DNA of 64,000 bases from Tsuneonella aeria. Lineage in GTDB: Bacteria > Pseudomonadota > Alphaproteobacteria > Sphingomonadales > Sphingomonadaceae. The notes below the pieces were generated by a model, which was not told where the DNA came from, did not search any database, and saw nothing but the letters and a program-made list of their open reading frames with translations. A program made the position numbers and the translations under genes. Location: positions 1,178,001 to 1,242,000 of the forward strand of contig NZ_WTZA01000001.1 of assembly GCF_009827495.1 (NCBI RefSeq). Reading direction: 5' to 3'. Positions 45,585 through 54,260 of the stretch are shown here, piece by piece. Numbering within the stretch: position 1 is the stretch's first letter; every line of letters begins with the position of its first letter.

Positions 45585-45971
45585 CTATGTAGCGCAATGC
45601 TTCCGGCATAACGCGACAAGCCCCGATCGGTCCGGTCCGGAGTTCTTCACTAACAAGATGTATGCGAACTCGGTCCCTATCGTGTGCAACAGTTCGAAGA
45701 CCGCCTCGGTGCGGTGATACTCAAGGCGGTCCCACCACGCCAGAAACTCGCCATCAGGATCGCCTAGGGGACCTACGATTGGATCGAACCCTAGGAGGTC
45801 CCCCAACGCCTCCGCGCTGTCGCCAGGTTCGACCAGAGCGATGCACGTAACTTGCCAGAGCCCCACCGCCTTGGCCCTATCGGCAAGTCGGCTGAGCAGC
45901 TCACGCAATTCAGGTTCATTGATCTCGTCGAGCGTGGCGCGCAGGCTAGGATCGTCTAATACGATGTTCAT
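45585..45971 (-). CDS. Hypothetical protein, 128 aa (nested element)
   Basis: From the ATG at 45971; the frame is open upstream without a better start. Compact alpha/beta protein: LSRLADRAKAVGLWQVTCIALVEPGDSAEALGDLLGF, then DGEFLAWWDRLEYHRTEAVFELLHTIGTEFAYILLV. The CIALVEPGD segment recalls a family of small proteins carried by sphingomonad and rhizobial integrative elements. Function unknown. The next gene has the same general layout, so the two may be distant paralogues. Confidence 0.5.
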   Translation of the reverse strand: MNIVLDDPSLRATLDEINEPELRELLSRLADRAKAVGLWQVTCIALVEPGDSAEALGDLLGFDPIVGPLGDPDGEFLAWWDRLEYHRTEAVFELLHTIGTEFAYILLVKNSGPDRSGLVALCRKHCAT

Positions 45972-46054
45972 GTTTTGTTCTCCATTGGTTAAAAAGAGAG
46001 CGCCAAGGCGTTGCCCGGGCACTTCGGTGACCGACCGATGTCTGCTTGTGGTGG

Positions 46055-46339
46055 TCAAAGGCGAGACAGAATGATCCACCCACAACCGCTCTGATCGGTG
46101 ACGAAGACCTGCTCGCGAAAGCCGACGACCGGATGGTCATCCTGGAATTCAAAAGCGTACGGATCGAGACCCAGGCTCGCCGGCGTCTCACGCCCCTCGC
46201 AGATCGCGATCGCGGCAATGTCCTCGAACTCGTAATCGGCAAGGCGCTCAAGGTGCGGCCTGATGATCCCCTCGGTCTCGCGGCCGAGCGGTGTCGCGAG
46301 GAAGGTGTCAACCTCCCCCGCAGTGCGTAGAATAATCAT
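46055..46339 (-). CDS. Hypothetical protein, 94 aa (nested element)
   Basis: Start chosen at the ATG at 46339 (MIILRTAGEVD) because GGAG lies at proper distance; an ATG at 46354 is also possible. Layout: LERLADYEFEDIAAIAICEGRET, then a VGFREQVFVTDQSGCGWIIL beta pair. It is arranged like the 128-aa neighbour. Unknown function; a role in element control or defence is only a guess from position. Confidence 0.5.
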   Translation of the reverse strand: MIILRTAGEVDTFLATPLGRETEGIIRPHLERLADYEFEDIAAIAICEGRETPASLGLDPYAFEFQDDHPVVGFREQVFVTDQSGCGWIILSRL

Positions 46340-46360
46340 GGGGAGATTCTCCATACGAAG

Positions 46361-46391
46361 AAGGGCCCCGCGGATCGCTCCGGGGGCCCTT
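46361..46391 (-). terminator. Hairpin downstream of the exported-protein gene
   Basis: AAGGGCCCC (46361-46369) pairs perfectly with GGGGCCCTT (46383-46391) across a 13-base loop. It lies 26 bases past the stop of the minus-strand gene that ends at 46417. T-richness after the stem is weak (CTTCTTCG), so termination would be moderate. Confidence 0.5.
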
Positions 46392-46416
46392 GTGGATTGT
46401 CGATGTTTGGTCGGCT

Positions 46417-47079
46417 TTAGCAGTAACGGAATTCGAGTCTGGGCGTCGGATCGTAGCCGGCCTGTTGCTTCAAAATCGGCTCCAAGAAGCGACGCAAAAC
46501 CGCCTCACTGCGCGGCAAGACATCTCTGCGCATGAGTAACTTGTTGGCGTTCTCGACCGCCTCGGGCTGGAGGCGCTGTTGCAGCTTCAGCAGGGCCGTC
46601 TTCTCGTCGACGAGGTACCCGCTATCCAACACCTGGTAGCTCTTTAGACGTACCGACGGCTGCGCGATGAGCTGGGGCCGCCGCAGGGTGACGACCAACT
46701 TTTCGGGACCGCCCGAAACGGCGAAGTTACCCGGAGCGAGGTTCAATCCGATCGGGTACTCGACGTGGTACGTCACGCGCACGCGGGCCCTTGAGGTGGG
46801 AAGCGGCGTGTAGGCGATGGACTTCTCGAGGTGCTGATCGCGCACGATGTCCTGCGCCAGGGTCAGTGTTAGGAGACTCGCCTTCTCGGCGAGTGCGCTT
46901 TTGACGATGGCTTCATAATCAACCGACCGCCGCCTCACGATCAAGCCGTCGTCGACTCCCTCACCTGCGGGCGACATGCGCGGCGGGGTTGGGAACTCCC
47001 AGCCGCTATGCGACAGGTACAGACTGCTAGCCGTCAGGGCGAAAACCGAGGTGGACGCGAGAATTGTTCGTGCTCTCAT
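46417..47079 (-). CDS. Putative exported/anchored protein (DUF4230-like)
   Basis: 220 residues from the ATG at 47079 (MRARTILASTSVFALTASSLYLS, a signal or N-terminal anchor). The body has ARVRVTYHVEYPIGLNLAPGNFAV, KLVVTLRRPQLIAQPSV and a helical C-terminus with RFLEPILKQQAGYDPTPRLEFRY. The order (strands with LVV-x-L-x-P-x, then long helices) resembles the DUF4230 family. Function unknown. It is divergent from the uracil-DNA-glycosylase-like gene. Confidence 0.45.
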   Translation of the reverse strand: MRARTILASTSVFALTASSLYLSHSGWEFPTPPRMSPAGEGVDDGLIVRRRSVDYEAIVKSALAEKASLLTLTLAQDIVRDQHLEKSIAYTPLPTSRARVRVTYHVEYPIGLNLAPGNFAVSGGPEKLVVTLRRPQLIAQPSVRLKSYQVLDSGYLVDEKTALLKLQQRLQPEAVENANKLLMRRDVLPRSEAVLRRFLEPILKQQAGYDPTPRLEFRYC

Positions 47080-47118
47080 TGAGTAAACCTTCGTTGGTGG
47101 CAGCCCCAGCGCGAGGAG

Positions 47119-47132
47119 GCCTCTCGAGAGGC
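47119..47132. promoter_or_regulatory. Perfect 14-bp palindrome between divergent genes
   Basis: GCCTCTCGAGAGGC lies 40 bases upstream of the minus-strand gene start (47079) and 120 bases before the plus-strand gene (47252). Its symmetry and place suggest a dimeric operator; no obvious cognate regulator is adjacent. Confidence 0.35.
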
Positions 47133-47251
47133 GCCGATGGCACCTCCTTATAAGCTGCCCCAATTCTCGCGTTATATCAGTATGTTAGAGAGATATGTGC
47201 TCGATCGCGCCCCCGAGCGCACCGCGTGAAAACTCTCTATAGGAAGACTTG

Positions 47252-47893
47252 ATGATGAGCCCCGAGCAGCCAAGAGCCATGAGGAACCCCGCCGTCCGCG
47301 CGGCAAGGCTGGCCGCACTATACGAGCGCCACATCGCACCACTGACGGACTTCGTGCATTGGTTGCGAGCTAGAGACAGCAACGAATACCCCTACTTCGA
47401 TCCGGCCGATGGAGGCGTGGAGGCCTCAATCCTATTCCTGCTGGAGAAGCCGGGACCGATGACCGTGCCCGAGGGTAAGGGTCTACGGCAGGGCTCAGGG
47501 TTCATCAGCCGGGACAACGACGATCCCACCGCTGAGGCATCATTTCGGTTCTACCGAGAGGCAGGAGTCGATCGGCAGCAGTCGGTCATCTGGAACGTGA
47601 TCCCCGGCTGGAACGGCACCATTAAAGTCGCACCGGCGGAGCTTAGGGCAGGCGTAGAGGACCTCGCGACGGTGCTTGAGCTACTCTCCAGGCTGAACAC
47701 GATTGTGCTGGTGGGCAGGAAGGCCGCACGGGCCGAGCCGCTTATTCGGCAGCTGGGAGACTACGCCATATTCAACTCGGCACATCCGTCAGGGCAGGTC
47801 AGAGCCGGCAACCCTCACCTGTGGGCTGAAATTCCGGTAACCTGGAAAGCTGCGTGGGAGGAAACTCTCCGTCGCCTCCGATCCGAACACTAG
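47252..47893 (+). CDS. Uracil-DNA glycosylase-superfamily-like protein
   Basis: 213 residues. Segments ILFLLEKPGPMT near 60, FISRDNDDPTAEASFRFYREAGVDR, VIWNVIPGWNG near 110, TIVLVGRKAAR near 150 and SAHPSGQVRAGNPHLW near 178 follow the UDG fold order (active-site strand, NxxP-like NVIPGW, VLVG and HPS loops). Typical UDG catalytic GQDPY is absent, so it may be an inactive or divergent member. Such proteins recur on mobile elements, possibly as anti-phage or self-protection factors. Start at 47252 (AGGAAG upstream); a TTG at 47249 and an ATG at 47255 are also possible. Confidence 0.6.
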   Translation: MMSPEQPRAMRNPAVRAARLAALYERHIAPLTDFVHWLRARDSNEYPYFDPADGGVEASILFLLEKPGPMTVPEGKGLRQGSGFISRDNDDPTAEASFRFYREAGVDRQQSVIWNVIPGWNGTIKVAPAELRAGVEDLATVLELLSRLNTIVLVGRKAARAEPLIRQLGDYAIFNSAHPSGQVRAGNPHLWAEIPVTWKAAWEETLRRLRSEH

Positions 47894-47982
47894 GCGCTCT
47901 GCAGATCGAGAAGCGACAGGCGGGGAACAAACAGCGCACAGCAGCTAGTAAGCGTGTCTCGGTGGGGGTATGATGCCCTCCG

Positions 47983-48846
47983 ATGAACGGCTCTTCGAAC
48001 ACCAGACAATATTACAGCGTGCGGACTGCGAAGAACCCAGCCGACGCGCAGCTCACGTTCGAGCTGCTAAAGACGATGTTTCAGTCAGTGTATTCCCAGT
48101 TGAGTGGAAAGGACTACTTCCACGAGGCATTCGGGTTTTACTGTGTGGATGCTGAGGATGTGCCCGGCACGGTAGGGAGCGATGTCGCCAACTATGTGCT
48201 GTTCCGTACTCGAAAGCAGCTTTGGCCGATACCCGACCACATCGATGAGCTCGGCGAAAGTGATCTATTCGATCTGATCGAGTTTCTCTTCGACCATGTA
48301 AGCAAGCCCCTCGAAGGCAGCTTCCACTCTCATATGGGGTGCGGCATGCATTGGGAGACATTCGACAAGGAGGCCGGGCGCACCGAATACTGCTCCATGC
48401 TAAATCCGCTGCTTGCGAGCTATGGCCCCGGCTTTGAGCTGAATAATCGGGGCGAGATAATGCAAACTGGGCCGCGCGAGCTTGGCAACCTGCTTCGCGC
48501 CGACCCGCCTTCCGAGGACGGGACCGTGCGCTCACGTATACGAGCAGCAGTCGACTGTTTTCAGCGCTATGGAAGTAGCATTGAGGACCGCCGTCACGCT
48601 GTACGCGACCTCGCGGATGTGCTCGAGAAGCTGCGTCCCCGAGCGAAGACCGTGTTGAGGAGCAAGGACGAGGATGATCTCTTCAACCTCGCCAACAACT
48701 TCGGCATCAGGCATCTGAACGACAGGCAAAAAAGTGATTACGATCCAGCGGTTTGGTTGAGCTGGATGTTCTATCACTACCTGGCAACGATCTTTGCCGT
48801 CCTGCACCTCCTCGAGCGGAAGCCGAAGGGCGAACGTAAGCCATAA
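47983..48846 (+). CDS. Hypothetical protein with AbiJ/DUF7014-like C-terminus
   Basis: 287 residues. The C-terminal part (DDLFNLANNFGIRHLNDRQKSDYDPAVWLSWMFYHYLATIFAVLHLL) closely follows a conserved helical domain that I recall at the end of abortive-infection-like proteins. The N-terminal ~190 residues are unassigned. It follows the glycosylase-like gene in the same direction (89-base gap), and both could be cargo of the nested element. A defence role is inferred from family resemblance and location only. Confidence 0.5.
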   Translation: MNGSSNTRQYYSVRTAKNPADAQLTFELLKTMFQSVYSQLSGKDYFHEAFGFYCVDAEDVPGTVGSDVANYVLFRTRKQLWPIPDHIDELGESDLFDLIEFLFDHVSKPLEGSFHSHMGCGMHWETFDKEAGRTEYCSMLNPLLASYGPGFELNNRGEIMQTGPRELGNLLRADPPSEDGTVRSRIRAAVDCFQRYGSSIEDRRHAVRDLADVLEKLRPRAKTVLRSKDEDDLFNLANNFGIRHLNDRQKSDYDPAVWLSWMFYHYLATIFAVLHLLERKPKGERKP

Positions 48847-48923
48847 GCCTCTAACCAATAGCGCGTTCAGCTGTTCATTCAGCAAACGTCCGGTTCCGAT
48901 GTTCTGGCGTTCTTCAGCGGACC

Positions 48924-48948
48924 GTCCGCTTACGACCCCATTGCGGAC
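48924..48948. repeat. Small palindromic repeat, copy 1
   Basis: GTCCGC-N13-GCGGAC with the inner sequence TTACGACCCCATT. Related copies lie at 52,240, 54,774 and 56,387. Intergenic, short stem-loop; perhaps a REP-like element. Confidence 0.5.
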
Positions 48949-48954
48949 ATTGGG

Positions 48955-49071
48955 CTATTGCGCAGTGTAACCACCATCCACAGCGAGGACCGCTCCCGTA
49001 ATGTAGCTCGCGGCGGGCGACGCAAGGAAGACAAAGGGCGCAGCGATCTCATCCACAATACTCAGCGCAAA
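48955..49071 (-). pseudogene. C-terminal fragment of a short-chain dehydrogenase
   Basis: The last ~38 residues (VDEIAAPFVFLASPAASYITGAVLAVDGGYTAQ) are the classical SDR C-terminus with the GAVLAVDGG strand. Everything upstream, including the NAD-binding and Y-x3-K parts, is missing; at about 49,071 the sequence changes to a universal-stress-protein fragment on the other strand. Confidence 0.7.
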
Positions 49072-49236
49072 GGCGCACCGATCGGCGAGACCTTGCAGAA
49101 CGCGGCAATCGAGGAGGGCGCTGACATGCTGGTCATGGGCGCCTTTGGCCATTCGAGGCTCGCTGAATTTATCTTAGGCGGCGCCACGAGGGATATCCTA
49201 GACCGGCCTAGTCTCCCTGTGTTGCTTTCGCATTGA
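49072..49236 (+). pseudogene. C-terminal fragment of a universal stress protein
   Basis: IGETLQNAAIEEGADMLVMGAFGHSRLAEFILGGATRDILDRPSLPVLLSH is the end of a UspA domain (ATP-binding G-x2-G-x9-G(S/T) motif: MGAFGHSRLAEFILGGAT). The N-terminal half is absent, replaced by the truncated SDR on the opposite strand. A start at 48958 is formally possible, but its leader reads antisense to the SDR fragment. Confidence 0.7.
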
Positions 49237-49869
49237 GATTCGCGCGCCGCGCAAGAGAGCTGCCAAGTTCGCTGGACGCTTGCTGCTACTGGCTGAATAG
49301 CTGGTAATGGAAACGCACGTTTTCAGGCTCCGGAGCGGCATCATCCGTCTGAACAACCCATCTCGCAGTATGTAGTGATGGAATAATGACGCGGCCGCAT
49401 GGATGCCAATGAGCCAGTAGCCGATCGTGCCACCGAATTTGTGAATTTCTTCGGTCCGCTCCGCAAGCTCCTCGTTCTCGGCGACCAGGGCGGGCAGATC
49501 GAACCCAAAGAAGGGAATGGTTTCGCCCTCTGCGCTGAGAATCAACCATCCGGCGATCGGCATGCCAATCATGAAAACGTATAGCGCCAGATGGGTGGCC
49601 CTGGCCAAGGCTTGCCGCCATGCCGGTTCGTCGGTCAACGAGAGTGGCGTTCCCCATACGAGCTTTGCTCCAATTCTGATCCAGACGAGCGCAAGCACCG
49701 ATAAGCCCAGCATGAAGTGCCACATTTTCAGTGCTTCACGCAGGTCGCTGCCCTTGGGGTAAAACTCGCGGAACTCGATCGCAGCATAAACACCAGCGAT
49801 CAAAATCAGCATCAGCCAATGCAAAGCGATCGATGTAAAGCTATATCGATCGTTGGCTCTGGGTCGCAT
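49198..49869 (-). CDS. Cytochrome b561, C-terminus altered
   Basis: From the ATG at 49869 (MRPRANDRYSFTSIALHW). Four-helix di-haem membrane protein of the bacterial CybB type: ALHWLMLILIAGVY, MWHFMLGLSVLALVWIR, HLALYVFMIGMPIAGW and FGGTIGYWLIGIHAAASLFHHYILRDGLFRRMMP with His ligands. Normal members end near RRMMP (about 180 aa); this frame continues ~43 unrelated residues to 49198, over the Usp fragment. The natural end may have been lost at the rearrangement, or a frameshift removed it. Confidence 0.75.
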   Translation of the reverse strand: MRPRANDRYSFTSIALHWLMLILIAGVYAAIEFREFYPKGSDLREALKMWHFMLGLSVLALVWIRIGAKLVWGTPLSLTDEPAWRQALARATHLALYVFMIGMPIAGWLILSAEGETIPFFGFDLPALVAENEELAERTEEIHKFGGTIGYWLIGIHAAASLFHHYILRDGLFRRMMPLRSLKTCVSITSYSASSSKRPANLAALLRGARISMRKQHRETRPV

Positions 49870-50129
49870 CACCGACTCCTCCTGATCTGACTCTTCTGCC
49901 TTAAAGTGCCAGGTGGCGTTGACACAGATCATCGCAGCAGCCGGAAGGCAGCAGGAATGGAAGCCTTGTCGCGTGCTCAACTCCATCTTTGGGGAGAGGC
50001 GAGCGGCAGGCAATCGTCTGGCTGTGAGCTTTCCTCCTTTCGTGCCATGAGAGAGCATGCAATCAACCACTGAACGCAATTTTGCATTGCCGACCGCCCG
50101 AGAAGCTTGATGGCGTGGCAGCCGCTACG

Positions 50130-51362
50130 ATGAGCGAGGGTGGACAAGCGCCGGCAGGCACCGGGCTCGTGCGCTCGCTGACATTGACCCACGCTGTTCT
50201 ATATGGCGTCGGGGTAACTATCGGCGCAGGGATCTACGTGCTGGTGGGCGTTGCGGCCGGCAAAAGCGGGATGCATGCTCCGCTGGCCTTTCTCGCGGCG
50301 GCGATTGCCATGGGCTTCACTGCCGCATCCTTTGCCGAGCTCGGGACACGCATGCCGGTGAGCGCCAGCGAGGCGGCCTACGTCGAAGCCGCCTTCCACC
50401 GAAAATGGCTGAGCCTGGGCATGGGCCTGCTGGTTGTCCTTACCGCAACGGTTTCGGGCGCGACCATAAGCTCGGGAAGCGCGGGCTATGTAGCGATCTT
50501 CGTCGATCTTCCCGCTTCATCGATTATCGCCTGCGTAGTTCTTCTCATGGGAGCCGTGGCGTGCCTCGCCACCACTCAATCCATCGCAGTGGCCGGCCTC
50601 ATGACGCTCGTCGAAGTCGGCGGCCTGCTTGTCATCATTGCAGTGGGCTTCGCCAACGGCGCCACAGAGGTGGAGCGAATTCCGGAGATGATCCCGTCCC
50701 TTGGCGATAGCACGGCTTGGTTTGCAGTGGGTGGAACTACCCTCATCGCCGTGTTTGCGTTTGTTGGCTTCGAGCATATCGTGAATGTGGCGGAGGAGCT
50801 GGAAAATCCCTCGCGCACGCTCCCGCGAGCCCTCTTTCTGACGTTGGCCATCACCGCCGTTTTATATGGTCTGGTCGTGTGGACCGCCGTAACCGCCATG
50901 CCGCCGGAGGATCTCGCCAAATCATCCGCGCCTCTTGCGGCGGTCTATGAAAGGCTTACCGGCCAACCGCCCCATTTCATGAGCGTGATTGCCATTGTGG
51001 CAACGCTGAACGGAGTGGTGGTCCACATGATCATGATCGCGCGGGTTCTCTACGGCCTATCGCACCAGGGGATGTTGCCGGCTCCGCTTGCTCGAGTGAA
51101 CCCGGTCACCCGAACACCGCTCGCGGCCACCGCCGTCGCAGTAAGCGCGATTCTCGGGCTATCGCTTTTTGTGCCTCTGGAAGGGTTAGCCGCGTGGGCC
51201 GCACGCGGAACCTTGTTGATTTTCGCAGGCATCAATCTGGCGTTGATCAACATCAAACGCCGGGGTGCACCGGCGAGTGATGGGGTCTTTCATTGTCCCG
51301 CACCCATCGCTTACATGGGGCTGATACTCACGATGCTTTTATTGATCCTCGATCTCTTCTAA
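50130..51362 (+). CDS. APC-family amino-acid permease
   Basis: 410 residues from the ATG at 50130 (MSEGGQAPAG); a TTG at 50082 would add 16 residues. Twelve helices; the APC signature LYGVGVTIGAGIYVLVG lies near 25-41, and GFEHIVNVAEELENPSRTLPRAL near 225 is the conserved loop before helix 7. Likely imports an amino acid or polyamine. Unlinked to its neighbours by function. Confidence 0.85.
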   Translation: MSEGGQAPAGTGLVRSLTLTHAVLYGVGVTIGAGIYVLVGVAAGKSGMHAPLAFLAAAIAMGFTAASFAELGTRMPVSASEAAYVEAAFHRKWLSLGMGLLVVLTATVSGATISSGSAGYVAIFVDLPASSIIACVVLLMGAVACLATTQSIAVAGLMTLVEVGGLLVIIAVGFANGATEVERIPEMIPSLGDSTAWFAVGGTTLIAVFAFVGFEHIVNVAEELENPSRTLPRALFLTLAITAVLYGLVVWTAVTAMPPEDLAKSSAPLAAVYERLTGQPPHFMSVIAIVATLNGVVVHMIMIARVLYGLSHQGMLPAPLARVNPVTRTPLAATAVAVSAILGLSLFVPLEGLAAWAARGTLLIFAGINLALINIKRRGAPASDGVFHCPAPIAYMGLILTMLLLILDLF

Positions 51363-51439
51363 TAGACCCTGGTGCCGCCCAGTCCATCCTCGTGCGATAA
51401 GCCTTTCCCATTCCGTGTCGCTTACGTAGTCTCTTGAGG

Positions 51440-51808
51440 ATGAAAACGATCGCCGCCTTTTGCGTATCCGGGTTGCTGGCAGGCTGCCAGATCGCTTCCC
51501 CAGAGGCCAGCGTTGCTGGTGGTCTGCCGGTGGGGTCGCTCAAGCAGAACTCGCCGGAGTGGCGGGGACAGAAGCTTGCCGTGAATCGATGCTCGGATTG
51601 CCACTCCGTAGGCTATGCCGAGACTTCTCCACTACCGGCTGCCCCTAGCTTCTCGGCGATCGCCAACACGCCCGACCTGTCCAGGGTTACTCTGACGGCG
51701 TGGATGAAGAACCACCGGAACTACCCTGAGGAGATGTATTTCGAGATTCCAGCCGAGCACATCGACGATCTCACGGCATATATACTTACGCTTCGCAGGG
51801 CGGACTAA
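51440..51808 (+). CDS. Small c-type cytochrome lipoprotein
   Basis: 122 residues from the ATG at 51440. A lipoprotein signal (LLAGC, Cys near 17) is followed by one haem motif CSDCH near 52 and a C-terminal Met in PEEMYFEIPAEHIDDLTAYI, a likely axial ligand. Typical of monohaem class I cytochromes attached to the periplasmic face. A TTG at 51434 is an alternative start. Confidence 0.75.
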   Translation: MKTIAAFCVSGLLAGCQIASPEASVAGGLPVGSLKQNSPEWRGQKLAVNRCSDCHSVGYAETSPLPAAPSFSAIANTPDLSRVTLTAWMKNHRNYPEEMYFEIPAEHIDDLTAYILTLRRAD

Positions 51809-51845
51809 CTACGGATCGCCTGACGCCGGACCCGAGGAGGAACCA

Positions 51846-52220
51846 ATGCTGGAACTCATCGACTCTCCTGACGACGTGATAGCACTCACAGTCTCCGGGA
51901 AAATCACAGGTGCAGACTTGAGCATCGTCATGGACCGCCTCGACGAAGTGATGGCTGCGCATCAGAAAGTCCATGTTTTTGTCGAGTCCCGATCGCTTGA
52001 CGGCATCGAGCTGTCAGGTCTTCCAAACTACATGGCGCGGGCGGTGCCATTGTTTGGCAAATTGAACCGCTTTGGCCGCGTGGCGGTTGTAGCAGACCAG
52101 TCGTGGGTGCGAGCGGGCGCCAAGCTTGAAAGCTTTGTGCTGCCGAACATAAGCTACCGCACTTACATGCCGAGTGAGCGCGATGACGCATTAGCGTGGG
52201 TCGTTCGCAGTTCTAATTGA
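51846..52220 (+). CDS. SpoIIAA-like/STAS-type protein
   Basis: 124 residues, alpha/beta fold of the SpoIIAA-like family (PF11964 type): VIALTVSGKITGADLSIVMDRLDEVM, HVFVESRSLDGIELSG and VAVVADQSWVRAGAKLESF. These small proteins are stress-associated in many alphaproteobacteria; role unknown. A good GAGGA site precedes the ATG. Confidence 0.7.
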   Translation: MLELIDSPDDVIALTVSGKITGADLSIVMDRLDEVMAAHQKVHVFVESRSLDGIELSGLPNYMARAVPLFGKLNRFGRVAVVADQSWVRAGAKLESFVLPNISYRTYMPSERDDALAWVVRSSN

Positions 52221-52239
52221 ATAGCGGAAGCGTCGGCCA

Positions 52240-52274
52240 GTCCGCTTTCCACCCAATTACGGCATTAGCGGATA
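52240..52274. repeat. Small palindromic repeat, copy 2
   Basis: GTCCGCTTTCCACCCAATTA... with GCGGATA at its end, followed by a second degenerate unit (TTTCCGACCCATTGCAGAC, to about 52300). Same family as 48,924, 54,774 and 56,387. Confidence 0.45.
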
Positions 52275-52346
52275 GCGTTCGTTTCCGACCCATTGCAGAC
52301 CTTTGCTAATCAGCTAGGCTGAGGGCTTGAGACAGAGGGGGCATCT

Positions 52347-54155
52347 ATGTCGAGCGGTCTCTTAGCGTCGTCCTGTGGGATGAGATTTCTGCTCTTCGTG
52401 GCGTGCTCTTTCCTGCTTCCTAGTGCCGCGAGCGCTACTGGCACATTGACAATCCGGAACATCACGATCGTCGACCCCGTCGACGGAACGCGATCCGCCC
52501 AGGACGTCGTCATCCAGAATGATCGGATCGTCGCCATCACTGCGACCGGCGCGAAGTCGAGCGAAGCGCTCGGTGAAACGACAGTCGTCGACGGAACCGG
52601 CAAATACCTCATTCCTGGGCTGTGGGACATGCATGGCCATGTGTCCGACGAAGCTTCGGGGCCGCTCTACATCCTCAATGGCGTCACGGGCGTGCGCCAG
52701 ATCATGGGTCACAGCCTAAGCTACGCCTGGCGGCACCGGAAGCTCGAGGCCACTCCCGCGATGCCGCGCATGTACCTCGGCAGCACACTTGTCGACGGTA
52801 AGCCGGCTCACGTCCCCGGCTCGATTGAAGTGAGCAGCATCGATGAGGCGCGGCAAGCGGTGCGCACCGTAAAGAGCTCCGGAGCCGAATTCCTCAAAAT
52901 CTACAGCAAGGTGCCCGCCGATGCATATGAGGCGCTGATCGATGAGGCGCGGAAGCTCGATGTGCGGGTGGAAGGCCACGTGCCCGATTCGGTTTCATGG
53001 GCCAGCGTGGCGAAGGATGGGAAGCAACGGAGCATTGAGCATCTCTGGGGCTTGCCTCGGTGGGTAGCGAGCAACGCCGAGAACCTGTCTGAGCGCACGG
53101 CGAAGTTTTACGAGGGCGTGACCTGGGGTGGAACGCTGACCCCAGAGCAGCAGAAGCGCACGATCGAGCTCCAGAATGAGGCTTACGACAACTTCGATCC
53201 AAGGCGCTTCGCAGACCTCGTTCGCGACCTGAAGCGCAATCGGGTGTGGCAGTCGCCGACGCTGATCGTCTGGGAGACGCGCATCCGCGAAACAGATCCT
53301 GCGCTGGCAAAGGACCCGCGCCTCGCCTTGATCCCGCAATGGATGCGCGAATTCTGGAAGTGGAAGGTTGGAAACGACGGAAATGGTGAACCTGCCGCGC
53401 GGGCCCTTAGTGAGCGCAGACACAAGTTCAACCTCGACAGGTTGCGGGAGATGCACGCTTCCGGCGTGCCGATCCTAGCCGGAACCGACTCGCCGCTGCC
53501 ATACAACCTGCCCGGCTGGTCGTTGCACGACGAGCTGGCGCTGCTCGTCGAGGCGGGTCTCACGCCGAAGGAAGCGCTGCAGGCGGCGACCTCGAATGCC
53601 GGTCAGTTTATCGGGCGGAACGACATCGGCCGCGTACGGCCTGGCGCAATTGCTGACCTGGTGATTACTACAGCCGATCCGACAGTCGATATTCGCAACA
53701 CGCGCAAGATCGACGCAGTCATCATCGGAGGCCGGTTGATCGACCGCACGGCGCGTGACGCTGCTTTCCAACAGCTCAAGCGCAAGTTCGCTGCACCGAC
53801 CGCGGCTGCCGCCCTGACGGAAGCTTTCAAAGACGGTGGGCTCGCTGCGGCGATCGCGACATACGAAGAAGTCTGTCCTGCACCCGATGCGGTTCGAGAT
53901 TGCTCCCCTATCGATGCAGTAGAGTACACATTGGCTCCTCTCGTCCTAGAGAGCCCTGAGAAGGACAGGTTCGGCACGCTTGTCGATTGGGCCGAACGGC
54001 GCTTTCCGGACGATGTGGAAGTGCAGACGTGGGTAGCCCTCGAGCAAAAGAAGGCGTCACGTCCGGACCGATCGAAAGCCGCCTTACAACGAGCTTTGCA
54101 ACTTGCTCCTGGCAGCCCGTTCCTGCTGCATCACCTTCAACTGCTCAAGGATTGA
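52347..54155 (+). CDS. Secreted metal-dependent amidohydrolase
   Basis: 602 residues. A signal sequence (FLLFVACSFLLPSAASA) begins at the internal Met12; ATG 52347 has a strong AGAGGGGG site, so either could start it. TIM-barrel amidohydrolase with LIPGLWDMHGHV (HxH pair near 90), KIYSKV with the possible bridging Lys, VEGHVPD, a second His near 228 (SIEHLWG) and GTDSPLPYNLPG near 380. The C-terminal ~100 residues (QTWVALEQKKASRPDRSKAALQRALQLAPGSPFLLHHLQLL) look TPR-like. Substrate unknown; related members hydrolyse peptides or imides. Confidence 0.8.
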   Translation: MSSGLLASSCGMRFLLFVACSFLLPSAASATGTLTIRNITIVDPVDGTRSAQDVVIQNDRIVAITATGAKSSEALGETTVVDGTGKYLIPGLWDMHGHVSDEASGPLYILNGVTGVRQIMGHSLSYAWRHRKLEATPAMPRMYLGSTLVDGKPAHVPGSIEVSSIDEARQAVRTVKSSGAEFLKIYSKVPADAYEALIDEARKLDVRVEGHVPDSVSWASVAKDGKQRSIEHLWGLPRWVASNAENLSERTAKFYEGVTWGGTLTPEQQKRTIELQNEAYDNFDPRRFADLVRDLKRNRVWQSPTLIVWETRIRETDPALAKDPRLALIPQWMREFWKWKVGNDGNGEPAARALSERRHKFNLDRLREMHASGVPILAGTDSPLPYNLPGWSLHDELALLVEAGLTPKEALQAATSNAGQFIGRNDIGRVRPGAIADLVITTADPTVDIRNTRKIDAVIIGGRLIDRTARDAAFQQLKRKFAAPTAAAALTEAFKDGGLAAAIATYEEVCPAPDAVRDCSPIDAVEYTLAPLVLESPEKDRFGTLVDWAERRFPDDVEVQTWVALEQKKASRPDRSKAALQRALQLAPGSPFLLHHLQLLKD

Positions 54156-54260
54156 ACGGACCGGCACTGGCCCGGCGCTCCGCATGATTGGACGTCCGCC
54201 TGCCCACCGACAGCAGAGGCTCGACGCACCACGCATCATCGCCGCTGAAGGGGAATGATC

